64,000 nt of DNA from Mytilisepta virgata (Eukaryota; Mollusca; Bivalvia; Mytilida; Mytilidae): the NCBI GenBank assembly GCA_028015205.1, contig CM051517.1:43845135-43909134 (forward strand), given 5' to 3'. Below the pieces are notes generated by a model, which did no database searches, was not told where the DNA came from, and saw only the letters and a program-made list of their open reading frames with translations. Made by a program: the position numbers and the translations under genes. Positions 1 through 15,100 of this stretch are shown here, in pieces (positions within the stretch are counted from its first letter, which is position 1; every line of letters begins with the position of its first letter).

Positions 1-3000
1 CCGTGTTGTTATTTTTACTTCCGACAGTTTCTTAGTATTCACACAAGATAGGGATTCGAAGATTTGGTAGGTAAATAAAGATTAAATCCGTATCAATGCT
101 TAGGATGAAGTCTCATTTATTTGGGAGTATTTCATACAGAAAAAAACCTGATGATTTGCCAAGAATACTGTAGAACTGGCCAGTGGTCAGATATCTTGAC
201 ATCATTATCAGGAAAAATATTACTGTCTTATTGTGGATCATCACCTCAATGCAATTCATTACAAACAGATAATCATAGGAGATTAATATATACACAGATG
301 CCTGTATATTGGCATATTATTAATACCTGATGGTATTGCAGCATGATTGACACTCTGCTGTGAATTCTTATAACATGTAACACTGATTTCAATAGATGAA
401 TGTTTCTTCTGTTGCTGTATAATTAACTGAAGGTTTGCTTTATTTTTCAGCATTTGATAACCGTAAAATATTCACTAATGAGTTACTATGCAGCAAAGCT
501 GTCATAAAATCTCATAACTATGGAAGATGTACAATGTATTAAATCGCTTTATATGGGTGAACAATTATATTACATTTTTGGAATAGGAATATGGCATAAA
601 AGCATTTAAAAATGTAATGATATTAAATACAAATTACATATTTAATTGCGCACTTCAAAATCTAAGTGAAATTTTCTAACTGAAATCTATTTCTTTGTTC
701 TACAGATCTACCTACGCAAATTAATCGAGGAACTACTTGATTTCCCTGCTTTCAAATAACATAAAAAGCTCACTAATGAGGGCTGCGGTAAAGTACCACG
801 CGTTGTATAGATTGGCCCATACTAGATTGTATGAAAGGGAAAAGTAAATATAATTTTTTATTATTGGTACACCTTGTAAATGTGTTTTTGGTATCCCCCC
901 TACAATACTGATTATTTATAGGTTGAAAATCTTAAATGTAAAAATAACATGAAATATTACGTTCTCTTAAAAAAGAACAACATATCGTATAGGAATTCTG
1001 CAAAAAATCACTATAAGCCAATACTAAAATAATAATGCTTTAATCAAGCAAACATTTTCATCTAACTTGCTGAAAATCGTATTTATTTATGTGAATGGAC
1101 GTGTTTGTTTTGCATCCATCATTTACGATATTTCTAAATTATTAATACTGATTTACTATATCCATTTTACATTACTGCGTTCTTTTGCAATCCATCATGA
1201 TCATCATTGACTTCCGGTCATCCATTGCATTTTGGTTCTTTTGTCGTTAATGAAAAAATGTTGCACTTTCTATAGCCGTCTATCATTGACACCATGTGTA
1301 AATCATTCACACGTATTTGTACTACCAAAGTTTTGGCTTTCCTTGATTGATCCTATTTTAAGTCTAATTCATGTGTCTGTCTTCAAGAGCACAACTCTGC
1401 TCCCATGTTTCATTTATTACATGCTAAATGTGGCGCCAAAATGTGTCTTAAATGCTGGAAAAACGTCACATTTAGGTGATAATAAATGAGGCACAATAAC
1501 ACTTCGGAGTTTTCGAGCGGATATTTGTGGGACTATCTAAATGCAGAACCTCGGTATATGATTTTTTGTATAGGTATCATGCAGCATAGAGCTAAAATTC
1601 TAGTATGTAATTATTTCTGTGAATGAATAAGAAATGCTCAAAAATAATTGGACAGAATGATGCATTTTTAGGTTGCTTACGGTTGTTGTTATTGTATATT
1701 AATGCAATTTATCTTTCATGCCATTTCCGATATAATTGTTCCAATTTCCAACAGAAAACATTTTTAATATATTAACCAATAATACGAACAAAAAAATATC
1801 TATTTATATTTCAAATAGATAACAGTATGAAATGTAATTTTCAAGTAATTATTTGATTTTATAAATTGTTTTAGACTTCCTGGTTCGAGCTGGTTCTAAC
1901 AACATAATTTGTCGGAATGAAAATAAACTATCACGAAATACCTACATCGCGTTTAGAATCTTAGTTGTAACGAATAATTTATTTTCATACGATAAATGTA
2001 GCTTTTTCAGACAAACGCAACTGCAAAATTGATGTCTTAGAAGGGACTAGGCATAAGAATTGGAAAAAACAAAAGTATAGTGGCGTATATTTTATATGGG
2101 GGGGGAGTTTTTTTTACCGTTATCATAGTATGCACCATTCAGAAATATTTTGGCCCTTTTTGTTCATCAATAAATATTATATTTAAGGGATCGTAATTAC
2201 TCTAAATATACCCTCACTGCCAGCAGGTTCTTTTGTAGTCTGATATTTCTCATCCATGTTGAAGTAGAAGAGTTAGTATTAAGAAAGCATCCATTTACAT
2301 GAAGTAAACTTGAATCTTAAGGAAATATATTTATATTTCTAAACTGAGTATTTGATATATATCTACTAAAATTGTTTTGAAACAATAATATGCTATTTAA
2401 AATGAATTATGAAATTACACAGAAAATATGTTATAGAACTATTGCATGAAGTATTGAATTGTTATTACCAAATGTTGTTTTCAAGATAGTTTATATATGA
2501 TTGCAATAAATTACATAACGGTTTTCAAATTTTGATTAAACAATCTGAGGAAATTATCTTTCCATATCCGGAAGATGAGACAACTAATATACAAAATGAC
2601 TGTATATAATTATAGTATATTGCATTTTATTCTAATAATCATTATTCTAAATATTTCTATTAGATTGTTTTTGGTTATTGGCCTTCAATATTGCTATCTA
2701 AAAAGTTTCTAGCTTTGATCAGAGGCGGCAAAACTCTATATTAAATCTCCATAGTGATCGTATCAAATAGCATGATTATAAGGTTAATAGAAGGCTACAG
2801 AGTATGAAATTACTTACAAACCAAAGTTTGACATTTATGGTCTTATTAAGTAACCATTTTAAAGCCACCATCTTTTATTGCAAAATTATGTTTGACAACG
2901 CTTTGATGAATGTTGCATTCTGGGATAGACTAGCTGACAGGCGATAGGGGCTCTCTCCTTTTAGACGTGAAGCTATAATCTTTAAATATTGGTATTGTTT

Positions 3001-5360
3001 AAACCACGAAGAAAGATATTAATTGAAGAAAGAAGCGAACCGGTAGTATCTTAAAGGGATTTAATATTGATAATCAAAAGACTGGTTCTAAAAACATCTG
3101 CTCAATAAAAAATTAATAATATCACAAACTCAATCATAGGTTTTTTTTTTATTAAAGAATACGTTTACTAATTTGGGTTAAACGATAAAAAGCTTTATAG
3201 TGTAAATACTTGGAGACAAATTTCTCCTTCTTTTGAGCAGCGTTTAAAAAATACAATGACTCTTGGGAAAAGGGTTAAATTTTTTATAATGCATGTGTAA
3301 AAAACTAGTTATAAATGTTGTATCTCAAGAAAAAAAAGAAATGATAACAGAATAATGACATTTCTGCCTAAAAATCAGTATCAATGCTTAAGAAAAGTTT
3401 ATTATTTTGTGCTATCCTGTATAACTAATGTATGTACCGTGGTCAGAGTACTTTGAAAACATTTTAATCATCATCTCAATTGCTAGAATTTTGTCATACT
3501 AGCGTGAAACTGATACTTTGAAATTTAATGTTATAAAACTGTTACTAAGTCCTTAGATATCAATTTTCTTCGATTAACGACTCACCAAGGCCTATAATGT
3601 TGAAAAAAAATAAAAAAAAACTTTATTCATATATATTTTGTGGAAACTGAGTATTGTACTCTTGCAGAGTTCTGTCTTTGATGGTTTTGACTTTTCTGTT
3701 TGGTCATATTGCCATTTGAGTCTGCTATCCAAATAATTGTTACTGATGAGATGTAATATTCGTTATTGTGAAAGGAAATTTTAAATCTATAGACATTACT
3801 TGTGACATATTATATTGGGAATAATTCATTTATATCTATACAATATTTTTAAAATTGTGTCTAATCTATATTGTTTACTTTAACTGCACTCCAGACACTT
3901 GGAATGTTTAATCCAAATCCGTTTACAGTGACAATGACATGTCTGATATGAATCTATATGTCAGCCTAATCGATTTCCACTGGTCAAGTTAGGTACAAAT
4001 GTATATAAATTCGCCTGTGGGTCTATGAAAATTTATTAACTCGTGTACTGTAAGAGCACATCCATTATTCTATGGGAATTTGTGATTGTATGTATATACA
4101 AATGTATATGAAATATTCCACTAAATTCATTATATATTATTAGTGTTATTATTTAGTCTAAAAATCTTAGTGAATTTTATCAAGATGAAAAAGTATATCT
4201 CGGAAGAGAATCGTTGTATAGCAAATTTAAACTTGCAAATTCGTTGCAGGATTTAATTATTAATGAGCATGCAAATTCGCTTTAGGCATTCATGATCGTG
4301 ATCGTATTTTCTGACGCAGTCAATAAATATTATTGCTAACTCCTTCTAAATCAGAGTTATGAAACCGTATGCCTTTACGCTAAGGTTCGTATTTACTTGT
4401 AGTTACTTTCACGTAACATTAAACCAATTTTACACAAATTTAAATTACAAATAAAATTTAAAAAGTATACGTTTTTTAATTGATTTTCACTGTTTGGCTA
4501 AATCAGTAAAAAAATCATAAGAGAATGTTCTCTTTCATCCTATTTTGCATTTCACTGCGTACAAATACACATTAGTAATTCCACGAAGGTTAAGTAATGT
4601 TACTCGTTAGCATGATAGCACTCTATTTCCCGTGTATAATTATTTTTCCGTAACAGATCTCCTGTTTTAATACCGAATTTCAATGCCTTAAAAATGTTAA
4701 CGAACTTATAACATCTAAATTGACCTTTTAATACTGAAATCTAAATCAAAATAGGAGCATTGATATTCAGAGTAAACAGCAATTACTTCCGCTAGCATCG
4801 TTGTGTTACTTTGTATGGCATTGTTTTGCTTTTTTCTATGTTTGACTATAGATGGCCATCTTTTTAAGTGATATTACACATCAAAGTTAATGTCCGTGAC
4901 TGAAAGAAACATTTCTTGTTAATTGTGCTTAAAAGCGATGTTTTTCGGTATATTGCAGATGTAAGAAACTAGTTTAAAATAGATTTTGACGTTACAAATG
5001 TCATTGACAAAAGAACATTGGTCTAGTACGTGTTCATCTCCTACTAAAATAAAGCGTCTATTGCGATGCTATGGCTTGTTGTGAAAGGGTATGAACAGGC
5101 TTCCTTACTGGGTGAATGTAAAGGTATGACAAATGTTCATGTATATCGACAAATGAATACTGAAGCAATAAAATTGACTCCAAGTAGATGTAAATGGGAC
5201 CAAAATATAAAGAACAGCGTTATTAGGTACAAACACCACAAACGTTGTACAAAAACAAGACAAATAACATTATAAGGTAATTATAGAAACGTAAAATACA
5301 AAACTTTATCTATTTGAAACGTAAATAAAGAAAAAAAATGTATGTTGGTTTTTGGTATCC
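1..5360. other. No gene recognised
   Basis: AT-rich sequence with homopolymer runs and short scattered frames that show no protein-like composition or splice context. Probably intron or intergenic. Confidence 0.6.
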
Positions 5361-6150
5361 TTTTTAGCTCACCTGGCCAAAGGGCTATGCGAGCTATTGC
5401 CACCACTTTGGCGTCCGTCGTCTTTATCCTAAACTTTCTTTTATATATCTTCCCCTCTGAAATCACTGAACAAAACATGGCAGCAATGGTCCTTAGGTGG
5501 TCCCCTTTTTGAATTTATCCGATGACCCCTCCCGCCGTCAAAGATGGCCACAAGAGCCAAACATAGTTTAACGTAGAACTTTGTGGGAAATTTACTTAAA
5601 AGATCTTCTTGTCTGAAACAACTTAGCCAATTGGAACAAAATTTGGCAGCATTGGTCCTATGGTGGTCCTCTTTCATATTGTATTTGATGACCTTATGCG
5701 AAATTTACTTTAAAATCTTCTTGTCTGAAACCACTTGACAAATTAGAACAAAACATGGGCAGGAATGGTCCTGAGGTTATCCTCTTTCAGACTTTTATCA
5801 GATTACCCCGCCCGTCATTCAAGAAGGCCGCCAACCCGAAGATAGTTAAATATGGTTCCCTATGCAAAATTTACTAGTCTGAAACCACTTGACCAAATGA
5901 AACAAAACTTGACAGCAATGGTCCTTTCTTGGTTCTCTTTCAGAATTGTATCCGATGAATCTGTCTGCTATTGAAGATGGCTGGCAGAGTGGAGCATAGT
6001 TTAACATAGGACCCTAATGGGAAAAATCACTGAAAGATCTTCTTGTTTGAAACCAGTGAGCAAGTTCAAACTCGACAGAAATGTTCTAGGCTGCCAGTTA
6101 AGGTGGACATAGTCCAGGTGAGCGATACAGGCTCCTGTGAGCCTCTAGGT
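5361..6150 (+). mobile_element. Bivalve 'AGCTCACCTGGCC' tandem-repeat element, copy 1
   Basis: Begins TTAGCTCACCTGGCCAAAGG, passes through GCGTCCGTCGTC, then four degenerate units of the 'TCTTCTTGTCTGAAACCACT ... CAGCAATGGTCCT' type, and ends AGGTGAGCGATACAGGCTCC. The two ends (AGCTCACCTGG / CCAGGTGAGCGATACAGG) are complementary. No long frame; the small frames are repeat shadows. Confidence 0.7.
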
Positions 6151-9100
6151 TATTATTAGTATAATAATCAATTCAGTAACAAGAAAAATGTACTTACGAG
6201 AAAAATACTTCACACTCGGTATTTGTGTCACGTTCAATCCAAGACATCGGCCTATGACGTTTTGTATAAATTGTATACTTCTTTCAAAAAGATAAAAACA
6301 CAATGTGTCAAAGTGAATGATCTTGTCACAACCGGCTGCTCCATACCAAATTAAAACACAGTATTTTTTTGTTATAGAATACGATCACCTAGTTGGTATC
6401 CGGGTCCTTTGGCAGTTACAATTTAATATAGAGAATTTATACGAGTTCGTATTGTCCAAAATCTTTAGTTTTCTTTTGTTTTGTGTTGTCTTCTCTACTT
6501 CTTCATTTGTATTCCCGGATTTGTCTTTCGGTTTTTATTACACATTTGATTGGTAATCATTTATTATTGTCCTTATTATTTTACTGGATGCCGAAAGATG
6601 CTCTTTGGTCGGGTTGTTGTCTATTTGACACATCCCCGTTTCCATTCTCTATTCTAAAGTTCTATTAATCTTTTCCGTCGGTTATTTAAACCGCAGCAAT
6701 GTTGAATCCGAAAATGCAGAGGTCACTAAAGTTGATACTTAGTTTTTAGCGATATCTCCCAAAATGGTGTTTTTCAAATCGGTAAAAATAAAAAAAATAA
6801 AAAAAATAGTTACTGTTGTAACTTAATGAAATATTATACAAACGGAATGATTCTTTCAAGGGAACTGGGCAAAATATAGCATGCAACTTAAATTAAAGGC
6901 ACCTGGAAAACAATTCAATCTTAACTCTGTAATTTGTGCAGAATTTAATATCAGCGTCTCTAAATTTGTTCCATATTCATTCTTTTGACCACGGAGCTTC
7001 CTATCAACTGGAGAAAACTCATTTAAGAAATGTTTTTTGTTCGCAATTTAAATAAAATGTATTAAAAGATTAAAGTTTCGACTGAACGATCAAAGTCCCA
7101 TTGTAACATGCTTTTAACGTAAAATGTTTGATTTGTAATAAACTTAAACGACACATAAATTGATATCTTAAATTTTTCCCTAGTGAGTATTCTGTAGTAT
7201 TGTTGAATTCCAAATAGGTTTTTATTGGTAATTGGTCTTACCAATCAATTTTAGAACCAAAGCCATTTTTATGCTTCAAACCATTATTCTACCTGAATAT
7301 GTTATATCGTTAATAGAGATTATTTTATGTGGGCGAAAATAACATTCCGATTCCTGTTGCAAGGAAAAAAAGAAGTATATAAATGCTCAATTGCAACAAT
7401 GGTGGTAATTTTTTTAGTACCAAACTTCTGCTTATCTTAATGAGGAAAAGCATATCTTTTTCTGACTTGGTTAAACTTAGTTGCAGTCTAGTATGAATGC
7501 ATGTCAGGTTGAATTAGCTACGAGTATGCAAATTTTCGGTAACAGAACTTTTAATCGTATATTGTATTGTATATACAAGAAGCGAAGCTTACATAACACT
7601 TTCCATATATTAAATGTAAGATACTAAATACAAAATGTCCATGCAGAAAACACTATCTACAAATGTTTTAATACAAGTGATACATGTAGTTAAGCATTAA
7701 TAATTCAATTCAATTATTTAATGATAATTAATCTATAACAATCCTAAAATTTTAAAGTCATTTTAACGACAGGTTCACATCAGTAAATCTAGTAAAATGT
7801 ACACATATGGTGCATCATATTTGGTATTTTGGAATTTTATTTACAGAGTCTCAGTTTCAGTGTATGAGTGGCCGTTCGTGTCATTGGCACGATAAAATCA
7901 TGCGTAAGTAAAATTTACCACTCATAGAATTTACCAGTTGGAAATATTTAGTTTGTTGAACCTCTATCATTTACAGTGTTCGTATTTTCTTTTGATGTTA
8001 CGTCAGGAAAATGACTGTTGAGGTGAAAAAAAAATGCTTTCTATTATCTGGCCTCATACAGCGCTACAGAAACATAAAGAATTTGGAAATTGAAATTGAA
8101 TTGTATAAACTGTAACTTTGAAGATGTTTATGTCGGTGGAGAAATAGACCCTGAATACCACCAGCAAAGTAGACCACCAGCAAAGTGGTCATAACATTTT
8201 ACTGACATGCACTTTTACTTTGCCTATATTTTGTCACTCCCAATGAAAGGATTCTATGCCACGAACTATTCTCTCATTCTATGCTGTAACATTTTTTGAA
8301 ATCTTGGTTTCATATGTAGCAATATTCTTTATGAAAACTAACAAGAAAAATGAATTTCAAAATCAGAATTCTAACTTTTTATTATCAAGCTATAATGTAA
8401 GGTATCTTACAATTTTAAGAAAGTTTTTCGTTTTAATCATCTGGTTCATTTTCAGTTAATTTAAGGAGTATAATTGATGGGGTATAGTTTAATGCTTTGT
8501 TACAAGTACATCTTTCATTTTGAGGAGCGTCCAGACCCATAAATTCAAATCAACAGTTGGTCTGCACTAGCTATATTTTATTTTTCCTGAAAGTAACAAA
8601 TTGCACTGAAGAACAGAAATTTTAAATGCATTTTTGAAATATTACACAGGAAATATGGTCGTTTGATAAATTATAGTAAATGTAAATTTCCCCTGAAGAA
8701 GAGGAACAGTTACATGTAACATAGAATTTTGTCAAATAAATCAAACTTTTGCCAATCGTCACTTCACTTTAACTAACAGCCAATAAAAGAGGAGATTCAT
8801 TCCCTTACCAATGAAATTGAATTTCATTTGAGCAAAAGAAGTTCAAATTTCTTTTTCTCTGGCGAATTGATTTATTTAAGTTTCAAACGCGCACATAAAT
8901 TTTAGAAATGGTATATAAATAAGTTTTGTCTGTAAACGGCAAATACTGAAATACTGTAAAATAGGAAAGTATCGTTATGTTTTTTCTGGTTGCTGAAATA
9001 TATAGTTTAGATTATATCTATCGAAATGTTTATAGGGATCGCTTTAGTTGGAAGAAATTATTCGGGATGTTTTTAGTTACAATTAACTCCAGAAGTTGAC

Positions 9101-9562
9101 TCACATTCGGACTAAGGAGGATAGTATGAAGTTCATAATAAAGTGTTTATGTGATGAGTTTCTTCTAAGTGACACGTGACTTATACGTTGTCTCTGATGA
9201 ACAAAATTGAAGGAAGGTGTCATAGAAAGAAAGACAATTCGAGTATTCGGGATAATTCAGATATAATTAAAGATTAGGATCAATAGTAATTCTCATATAC
9301 AAATCATTGACAAATTCCCAAGATGTACTCTCCGATATAAATAAATCATAGTAGATAGATTGAGACCACTTGATGTTCAGACGTTTCCTTAACATGAGAT
9401 AAATCCAATGTGGATTTTGTCCTAAAACAATCATTAGCGATCACTGCATCAATTGCATTTAGCTCTTGTCATTACAAACAATGGACAGATGATTGAACTG
9501 GTATCAATGCCCGTTTAGTTTTCGCATTCTTTGCTTGTTGAGAATTTGGTTAAACGTAAAAC
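6151..9562. other. No gene recognised
   Basis: AT-rich non-coding DNA. A CCAATAAAA at about 8780 and TATATAAATA at about 8912 are the only promoter-like motifs noticed. Confidence 0.5.
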
Positions 9563-9598
9563 ATGGCGTATAAATTCCCGGATTTTGTTTACGTAGAG
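9563..9598 (+). CDS. Possible short first coding exon (12 codons) that could join the GPCR exon
   Basis: An ATG in a fair context (AAACATGG) opens twelve codons reading MAYKFPDFVYVE. It is followed at once by a consensus donor GTGAGT at 9599. The exon ends in phase 0, and the GPCR exon begins at 24478 with GCT GAT ATA ATG in the same phase, so splicing would add 15 residues to the receptor N terminus. A TATATAAATA box (about 8912) and a CCAATAAAA (about 8780) lie several hundred bases upstream, probably too far for a direct promoter. The intron would be 14.9 kb. A chance ATG plus donor is quite possible, and the GPCR may instead use a noncoding 5' exon elsewhere. Confidence 0.2.
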
Positions 9599-9790
9599 GT
9601 GAGTGTTCATTTAACTAAATTTAATATTCATCAGTATTTTATTAATTTATTTAATCTGTCAGTACATTAAGGTCAACATCGTTATTACTTTTCAAATTAA
9701 TGAAATTATTTTCATTGACATTTTTTAATTTAAGAAATGTTATAATTTATCCGTATTACTGACTTAAAAACATTCAATTTGATTTCTTAC

Positions 9791-10093
9791 ACACATCCAT
9801 TTTTATGGAGGGGGGAGGGAATTAGGATCAAATGTTGATCCTGCATATTTTTTTCGTCGAAACTTTGGTCCTGGATTTTTTTTGGGCCGCTACATGTATT
9901 GCGGTTTAAATTTCTATTTTCATTAAAACCAAAAATTTTCCTGATTGATACAGGTCCTGCATTTTTTTTCGCATCTAAAGTGATCCTGTCTTTTTATTTT
10001 GCCCAAATCCTGGTCTTCCCTTTTTATTTCAAATTTGATCCTAGGACCACACCCCCCCCCCTTCCAACAAATAAAAATCAAATGGTTGCTCCC
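9791..10093. repeat. Inverted-repeat element with G-run/C-run ends
   Basis: CCATTTTTAT-GGAGGGGGG with AGGATCAAAT at the left matches the inverted C-rich right end. The interior repeats a 'GATCCTG-ATTTTTTTT' theme every 45-55 bp. The open frame here is repeat-derived. Confidence 0.55.
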
Positions 10094-11042
10094 TTGGACG
10101 CTACACCACTTTATACAATATTTTCAAATAAATTGTAATATAAATAATTCAACGGTATAGATGATACTAAATGTAGTATAAAAGGATTCTATATTCAATG
10201 CACTTTCAATGTGCGACAATTTCAATTTAGAAAATAAACTAACGACATGAAAATTATACCCTTGGAAGACGAAGTGCTTACATGTTATTTTTGTGTTTTT
10301 TTTATAATATAGAATGACTTTCACTGATATAGTTCGAGGTCATCCACCTGATACAAATATAACATTCATACTTTTATTTTGCGAAACAGGTTTAAAACTC
10401 ATATCCGTTTTGACAAAAACAAAAAACAAAACAGAAAAACAAGTAAACAAAAACCAACCAGAAAATGAATGACCAAGTAATTTCATAGAAATGCTACCGA
10501 CAACCTGACAAATTTACAGGAAATCTTACAACAAAATCATCATAGGATTGTTTTAAGTCAAGGCAGTAAAGAACGTATAAATAGGAAAAAAAGATATGGA
10601 ATGTCTGTAAAATATGTTAGATTAAATTTTACAGGAAAGAAAAGTTACACGTTTTGAAACATTTTACCTTAAAAATCATGAAGTATGAACTAAAAAATAG
10701 GCAAACCTTCTATGGATTCCGCACAGCAAACTCGGCCAATATCATGAGTAAGTAAGGATATGTTGCCTTTATATGGCAAATTTGGCACGACCAATATTTT
10801 AACGTTGCCCCGGAATTTATAAATACCGGTATTTGTATGAAAGTTTATCCGGTTAATAATAGAATACAGATTTTCGGCCCGAGGCAATAAAGTCATATTG
10901 CCCCGTAATGCATCCACTAGGGCAATACCGCTTTCAAACAGGACAATATGGAATTCCATATATATGAACCAGCTCTATATATACTGGCTGACATACGGAC
11001 TGGTCAAACGGATCAGCTGTACGGACTGTTTGGAAAGTGTTG

Positions 11043-11172
11043 AACTTGCTGATTCTGCATTGGCTCAGTATTGATTCTCGGTCAGTTGTATTGGCCCTAG
11101 GCCCAACCGGCCTCGGGAATAAAAACAGCTAACCTTGAATCAATAGAAAGGCCAAAGCAGAATCAGCAAGTT
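11043..11172. repeat. Hairpin, arms AACTTGCTGATTCTGC
   Basis: The left arm AACTTGCTGATTCTGCATTG pairs with the right CAAAGCAGAATCAGCAAGTT; the apex reads GGCCCTAGGCCCAACCGGCC. The preceding 350 bp (from about 10690) carry scattered TATTGCC/GGCAATA motifs and seem part of the same foldback element. Confidence 0.7.
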
Positions 11173-11319
11173 ACAAACAATATAATATTGCATGTACTTT
11201 CATATATTTATTTTTTTCAGTTATAATATATAATTCAAAGGTATATATATATTCTTGACTTATTATTATGTCCGAGCAAAAAGATTTCATTTATGGGTTA
11301 ACAGGTGTCATTGCTTTTC

Positions 11320-11890
11320 AGATATATATACTAGTCAAAAAAAAAAAAAAAGAAACGTTACATACCTTTAAATCCAAATCTATTAAAGAAAATTGAAAGT
11401 GATAAAAAAGGCAATTATTCTGCTAAGATTTATCATTCAATAAAAATTATATGATTGATTTGGATAATATGATATGGCAAGAACAGGTATAAAATCTGGA
11501 TTTTTTATCGAAAGGCTCAAATTCAATTTCGCAAAATTCATGATCAAAATCATCATCAGAATTGGAAAATCAAAATTTTATAGTCCAGTATTATTGAAAC
11601 CGAACAATATGGCAATGAGACATTATTCGTGCTTCAAACTTAATGTGAAAATTTCTTCAATTTTTTAAATTTTTTGGTAAAACAGTGCTTTTCAAAATCT
11701 CAAAAAATGCGAAAAATAAATCTTGTTTTTTGCACTAAATCTAAGGTTTTGACGAGAAAACGATGCCCTGCATGTGAACATGAGAAGGATCGAACAATTT
11801 TTAAGCTAGCTACGACGTTTTGAAATCTTGTGTCCGTTGGAAATACATTACCATGTAATGTTTCTTTTTTTACTAATATATATTATTTTG
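11320..11890. mobile_element. Possible Tc1/mariner-like remnant with inverted ends
   Basis: Left end TATATACTAGTC-A(n)-GAAACGTTACAT matches the inverted right end ATATATTAGTA-A(n)-GAAACATTACAT. The interior has no intact transposase and is partly A/T-simple sequence, so the class is uncertain. Confidence 0.4.
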
Positions 11891-12084
11891 GTTTTTCAAA
11901 ATTTGGACGAGAATCACTCGGGAGAATGAATAATATTTTAGAATTTTCATGTTAATATTTGTAATATTAATGCGCGATAGATTTTAAAAAGATCCTTTCA
12001 AGAGTATTAGTATACAAAAATTTAAATAATAATAACATTTACATTAAGAGAACCTCCTGTCCTTGTATGGTCTTTGGTCATATT

Positions 12085-12190
12085 TTGACTTTGAATCAGC
12101 TGTTCAAAATTGTTGGTTGTTGTTTCTTCTTTCAATATTTTGATCAAAAGTCGACGAAATATGCAAAATTGGTATCATAGAATCTATAGG
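12085..12190 (+). repeat. Relic of short dispersed unit (copy A)
   Basis: Shares 'TCGACGAAATATGCAAAATT-GGTATCATAGAA' with copies at 22670 (-) and 35090 (+). Confidence 0.5.
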
Positions 12191-15100
12191 TCATATAAAT
12201 GATATCAAATGACCGATTGAATTAAACAAAAAGTAATATATTGAGAGATTTCAAAAGGTTTTATTATTTTTGTAGTATAGTAACATCTAATTCCCTGCTT
12301 TAAATTTAATGTTCCCCTACCCAGAGCTTAAACATTTATTTGTTAATGTAATTTTTGACTCATTAACTATTTGAAGGCATTTCACGCAGATTTAATAATC
12401 TATAAAGGTGGAGGATTTAAAGTACATAGTGCTCCCCTCAATTTTTTCGAATTTTCTCTCATGATAAAAGAATAGATTTTTAAATTTAAAAATCATGAAA
12501 TTGACAAGAATCAAAACCAAAAGGCCAATAAATAAGTACATAATATGCCTTGAATATATATAAGAGAAAGAGAAAGCGTGTCATGCGGCTGTATATAAGA
12601 AAATGATACAAAACATGTCTATCTACCTTAATAGGACGGCGGGACTATTACTAGCCAGAATTTCAAATTAAGCAATTTCTTAAAAGCAAAACCTTCAAGT
12701 CAACACATCATTTTCATAGATGCGAAATATCAATTGTATGAATCTAAAGGATGAAGAGAAAATCTCTTATCAAAAAGAAGAAAAAAGAAATTAAACTCTT
12801 AGACGTTATGTAATTTTGTATAAGTTATTTACACTACTATCCCAGGTCTGACACAACATTATTTAAACACATTCAATCACAGTAGTTTGAATGTAAATTA
12901 CAAATCTTATATAACACGTAAAAATCTTCTAACAATGGAGGAAGAAAGTGATGAACATTAAAGTTAGAAAAGTGAATCAAATCAATATAAGTAAAGACAT
13001 TATTTAGATATTATTCGGAAACTGTAATCAAATCTGTGCAGAAAGAAAGGTGATCTGGTCTAATATGTCATCTTTTCTTACACTTGTAATGTCAATGTGT
13101 TATTGATAGTATGTTTTTGGCATGTTTGAAAGAATTGTATTTAGGATGTAGAATTAACACGTCTCAAAAGCCAAACGATGCGTCAAAACTGTGACAAATT
13201 GAATTTAATGTTACTGTAAATGCGTTTACTACTGTAGTTTTAGACCATAAATTATAACGAATACATGACTATAAAATAAAATAATTTATTATAACCAAAA
13301 AAGTCAATAGTAAGAAATGCCAGTCACTTCGAAGTTTCAGCATGAATGAATGCCTGTCAACCTGGAATACTTATACTAAGCGATCACTTTGTTGGTAATC
13401 ATACTCTATTGGCTTTGATATAATGTTTTATACACCATAGTGTCAGGATAGATAAGGGAGAGATTTGGGTACCATAAAACTGGTTTAACCCAACCACTGT
13501 TCCGAGACTACCAAGTCAGACTATACGTACTCTCTTTTGTTTGTGTTTTGTGCTCTTTTATGGTATTTTTTGTCCTTGCTTCTGAGAATCCATTCTTATA
13601 TGTAAAACAACTTGCAACGTTCTTACTTGCATGAAAAATGGGGAGGGGCTTTTGAGTAGTAAAATTAATTGACACATATATACCTTTGTACATACGTGTA
13701 GCTAATCAACGATCACACTGTTTCCTAAATCCTGTTTATAGCATACATGCAATTATTTTTGTTTATTTAATGTTCTACATATGAACAGATTACAGTGTAG
13801 TCGAACAATCAATTAACAAGTTCAACTAAACAAAAACAATCATGTAAACCCACTAAGAAGACAGTCCGCTAACATCGCAAAAGAAATAATCCAAAAAGTC
13901 GAATAGTCTGTATTACTTTATGCAAAGCTGAACAAGCTGTTTCATGTCGTATACATTTTTACAATAATTTACAAATCGGCTTTTAAATACCATGAAATTT
14001 CGAATTTGTTCCAAAGTTTAATAAAAGATTCGGGAAGAAAAATAATTTCGGTGATTTTTTAGTGTTTACTTGACTAAAAATCATCAATACAGCTTACAAT
14101 TGAACAACACGTCACGTCAATCTTCCTTGAAGATAAGCTTTGTGACACACAAAAAATACAATTAAAATAGAATTGACTGATTGCATGAGACAATACCATA
14201 ATTAAAAATCAAGATAACATGAGGAAATACCATATGGATATGATACCACACAAAGTCAGTCAATGAAACTGTTTGGTGCACTGAAAATGCAAAATGTCGA
14301 CTATTAGAAATCGTCTTGTGTATAGATTGGAAAGGGAAAGGCGAACCACTAGACTATATTGTCGTGAAAAAGATTCATATGCCAAAGTGAGGTTAAAATC
14401 AAAACATATTTTAGGTCATTACAACAGGCATCGACTATCTTGAGTGTCTGTTGCATTGTTTTGTTATCCGTTTTAATATTTATCCAATCTAAGATAGCAA
14501 ATAAAAAAATCTTTGATACGGATATGGATGCACAAAATGTGCATTTTCTCACTACATTATTGTAGTTATTTTTCATCAGTAGCGAGAAATTCCGGAAAAT
14601 TGTAACGCGAAAATCACAGCCCGATATCTTGACATTGAATACTGCTTATGGGACATTTGAAATATACATTTAGTACACCGAAATTGATATCATAGTATGT
14701 TTATGACATCTGAGCTGATGATACCTGTTGGGACTTTTAGAAGTAATAGACTGAAAAAACAACTTAAGAACTAACTATATAGTTATTCTCAGCAGAAATA
14801 AAGTTCAGTCGCAAAACATAGGAATCCTGATAAATATCAATAAATAAAATCTGAAGACATTTGAAACAATTCTGTTTGTAATACATCAAACACAGCTCTG
14901 TTTAATCTAATTCCACACCATTCATCACAGCAAGAACAATTATAATTTGCAGTTTCCAGTTCTATGGAATATAATGGATAAAAATTAATGATCAATATCT
15001 TTTTTTCTCTAAATGGAAGAATTTAGGATTCTTATTTTCAATTAATTTTGTTTTGTGTTTGTGGTTACAGTTTCAAGAAGAATGTTTTCAACCAATGTAC

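Noticed and set aside
10690..10959. 89-codon minus-strand frame
   Set aside because: Lies in the foldback element adjoining 11043; TATTGCC motifs explain the composition.
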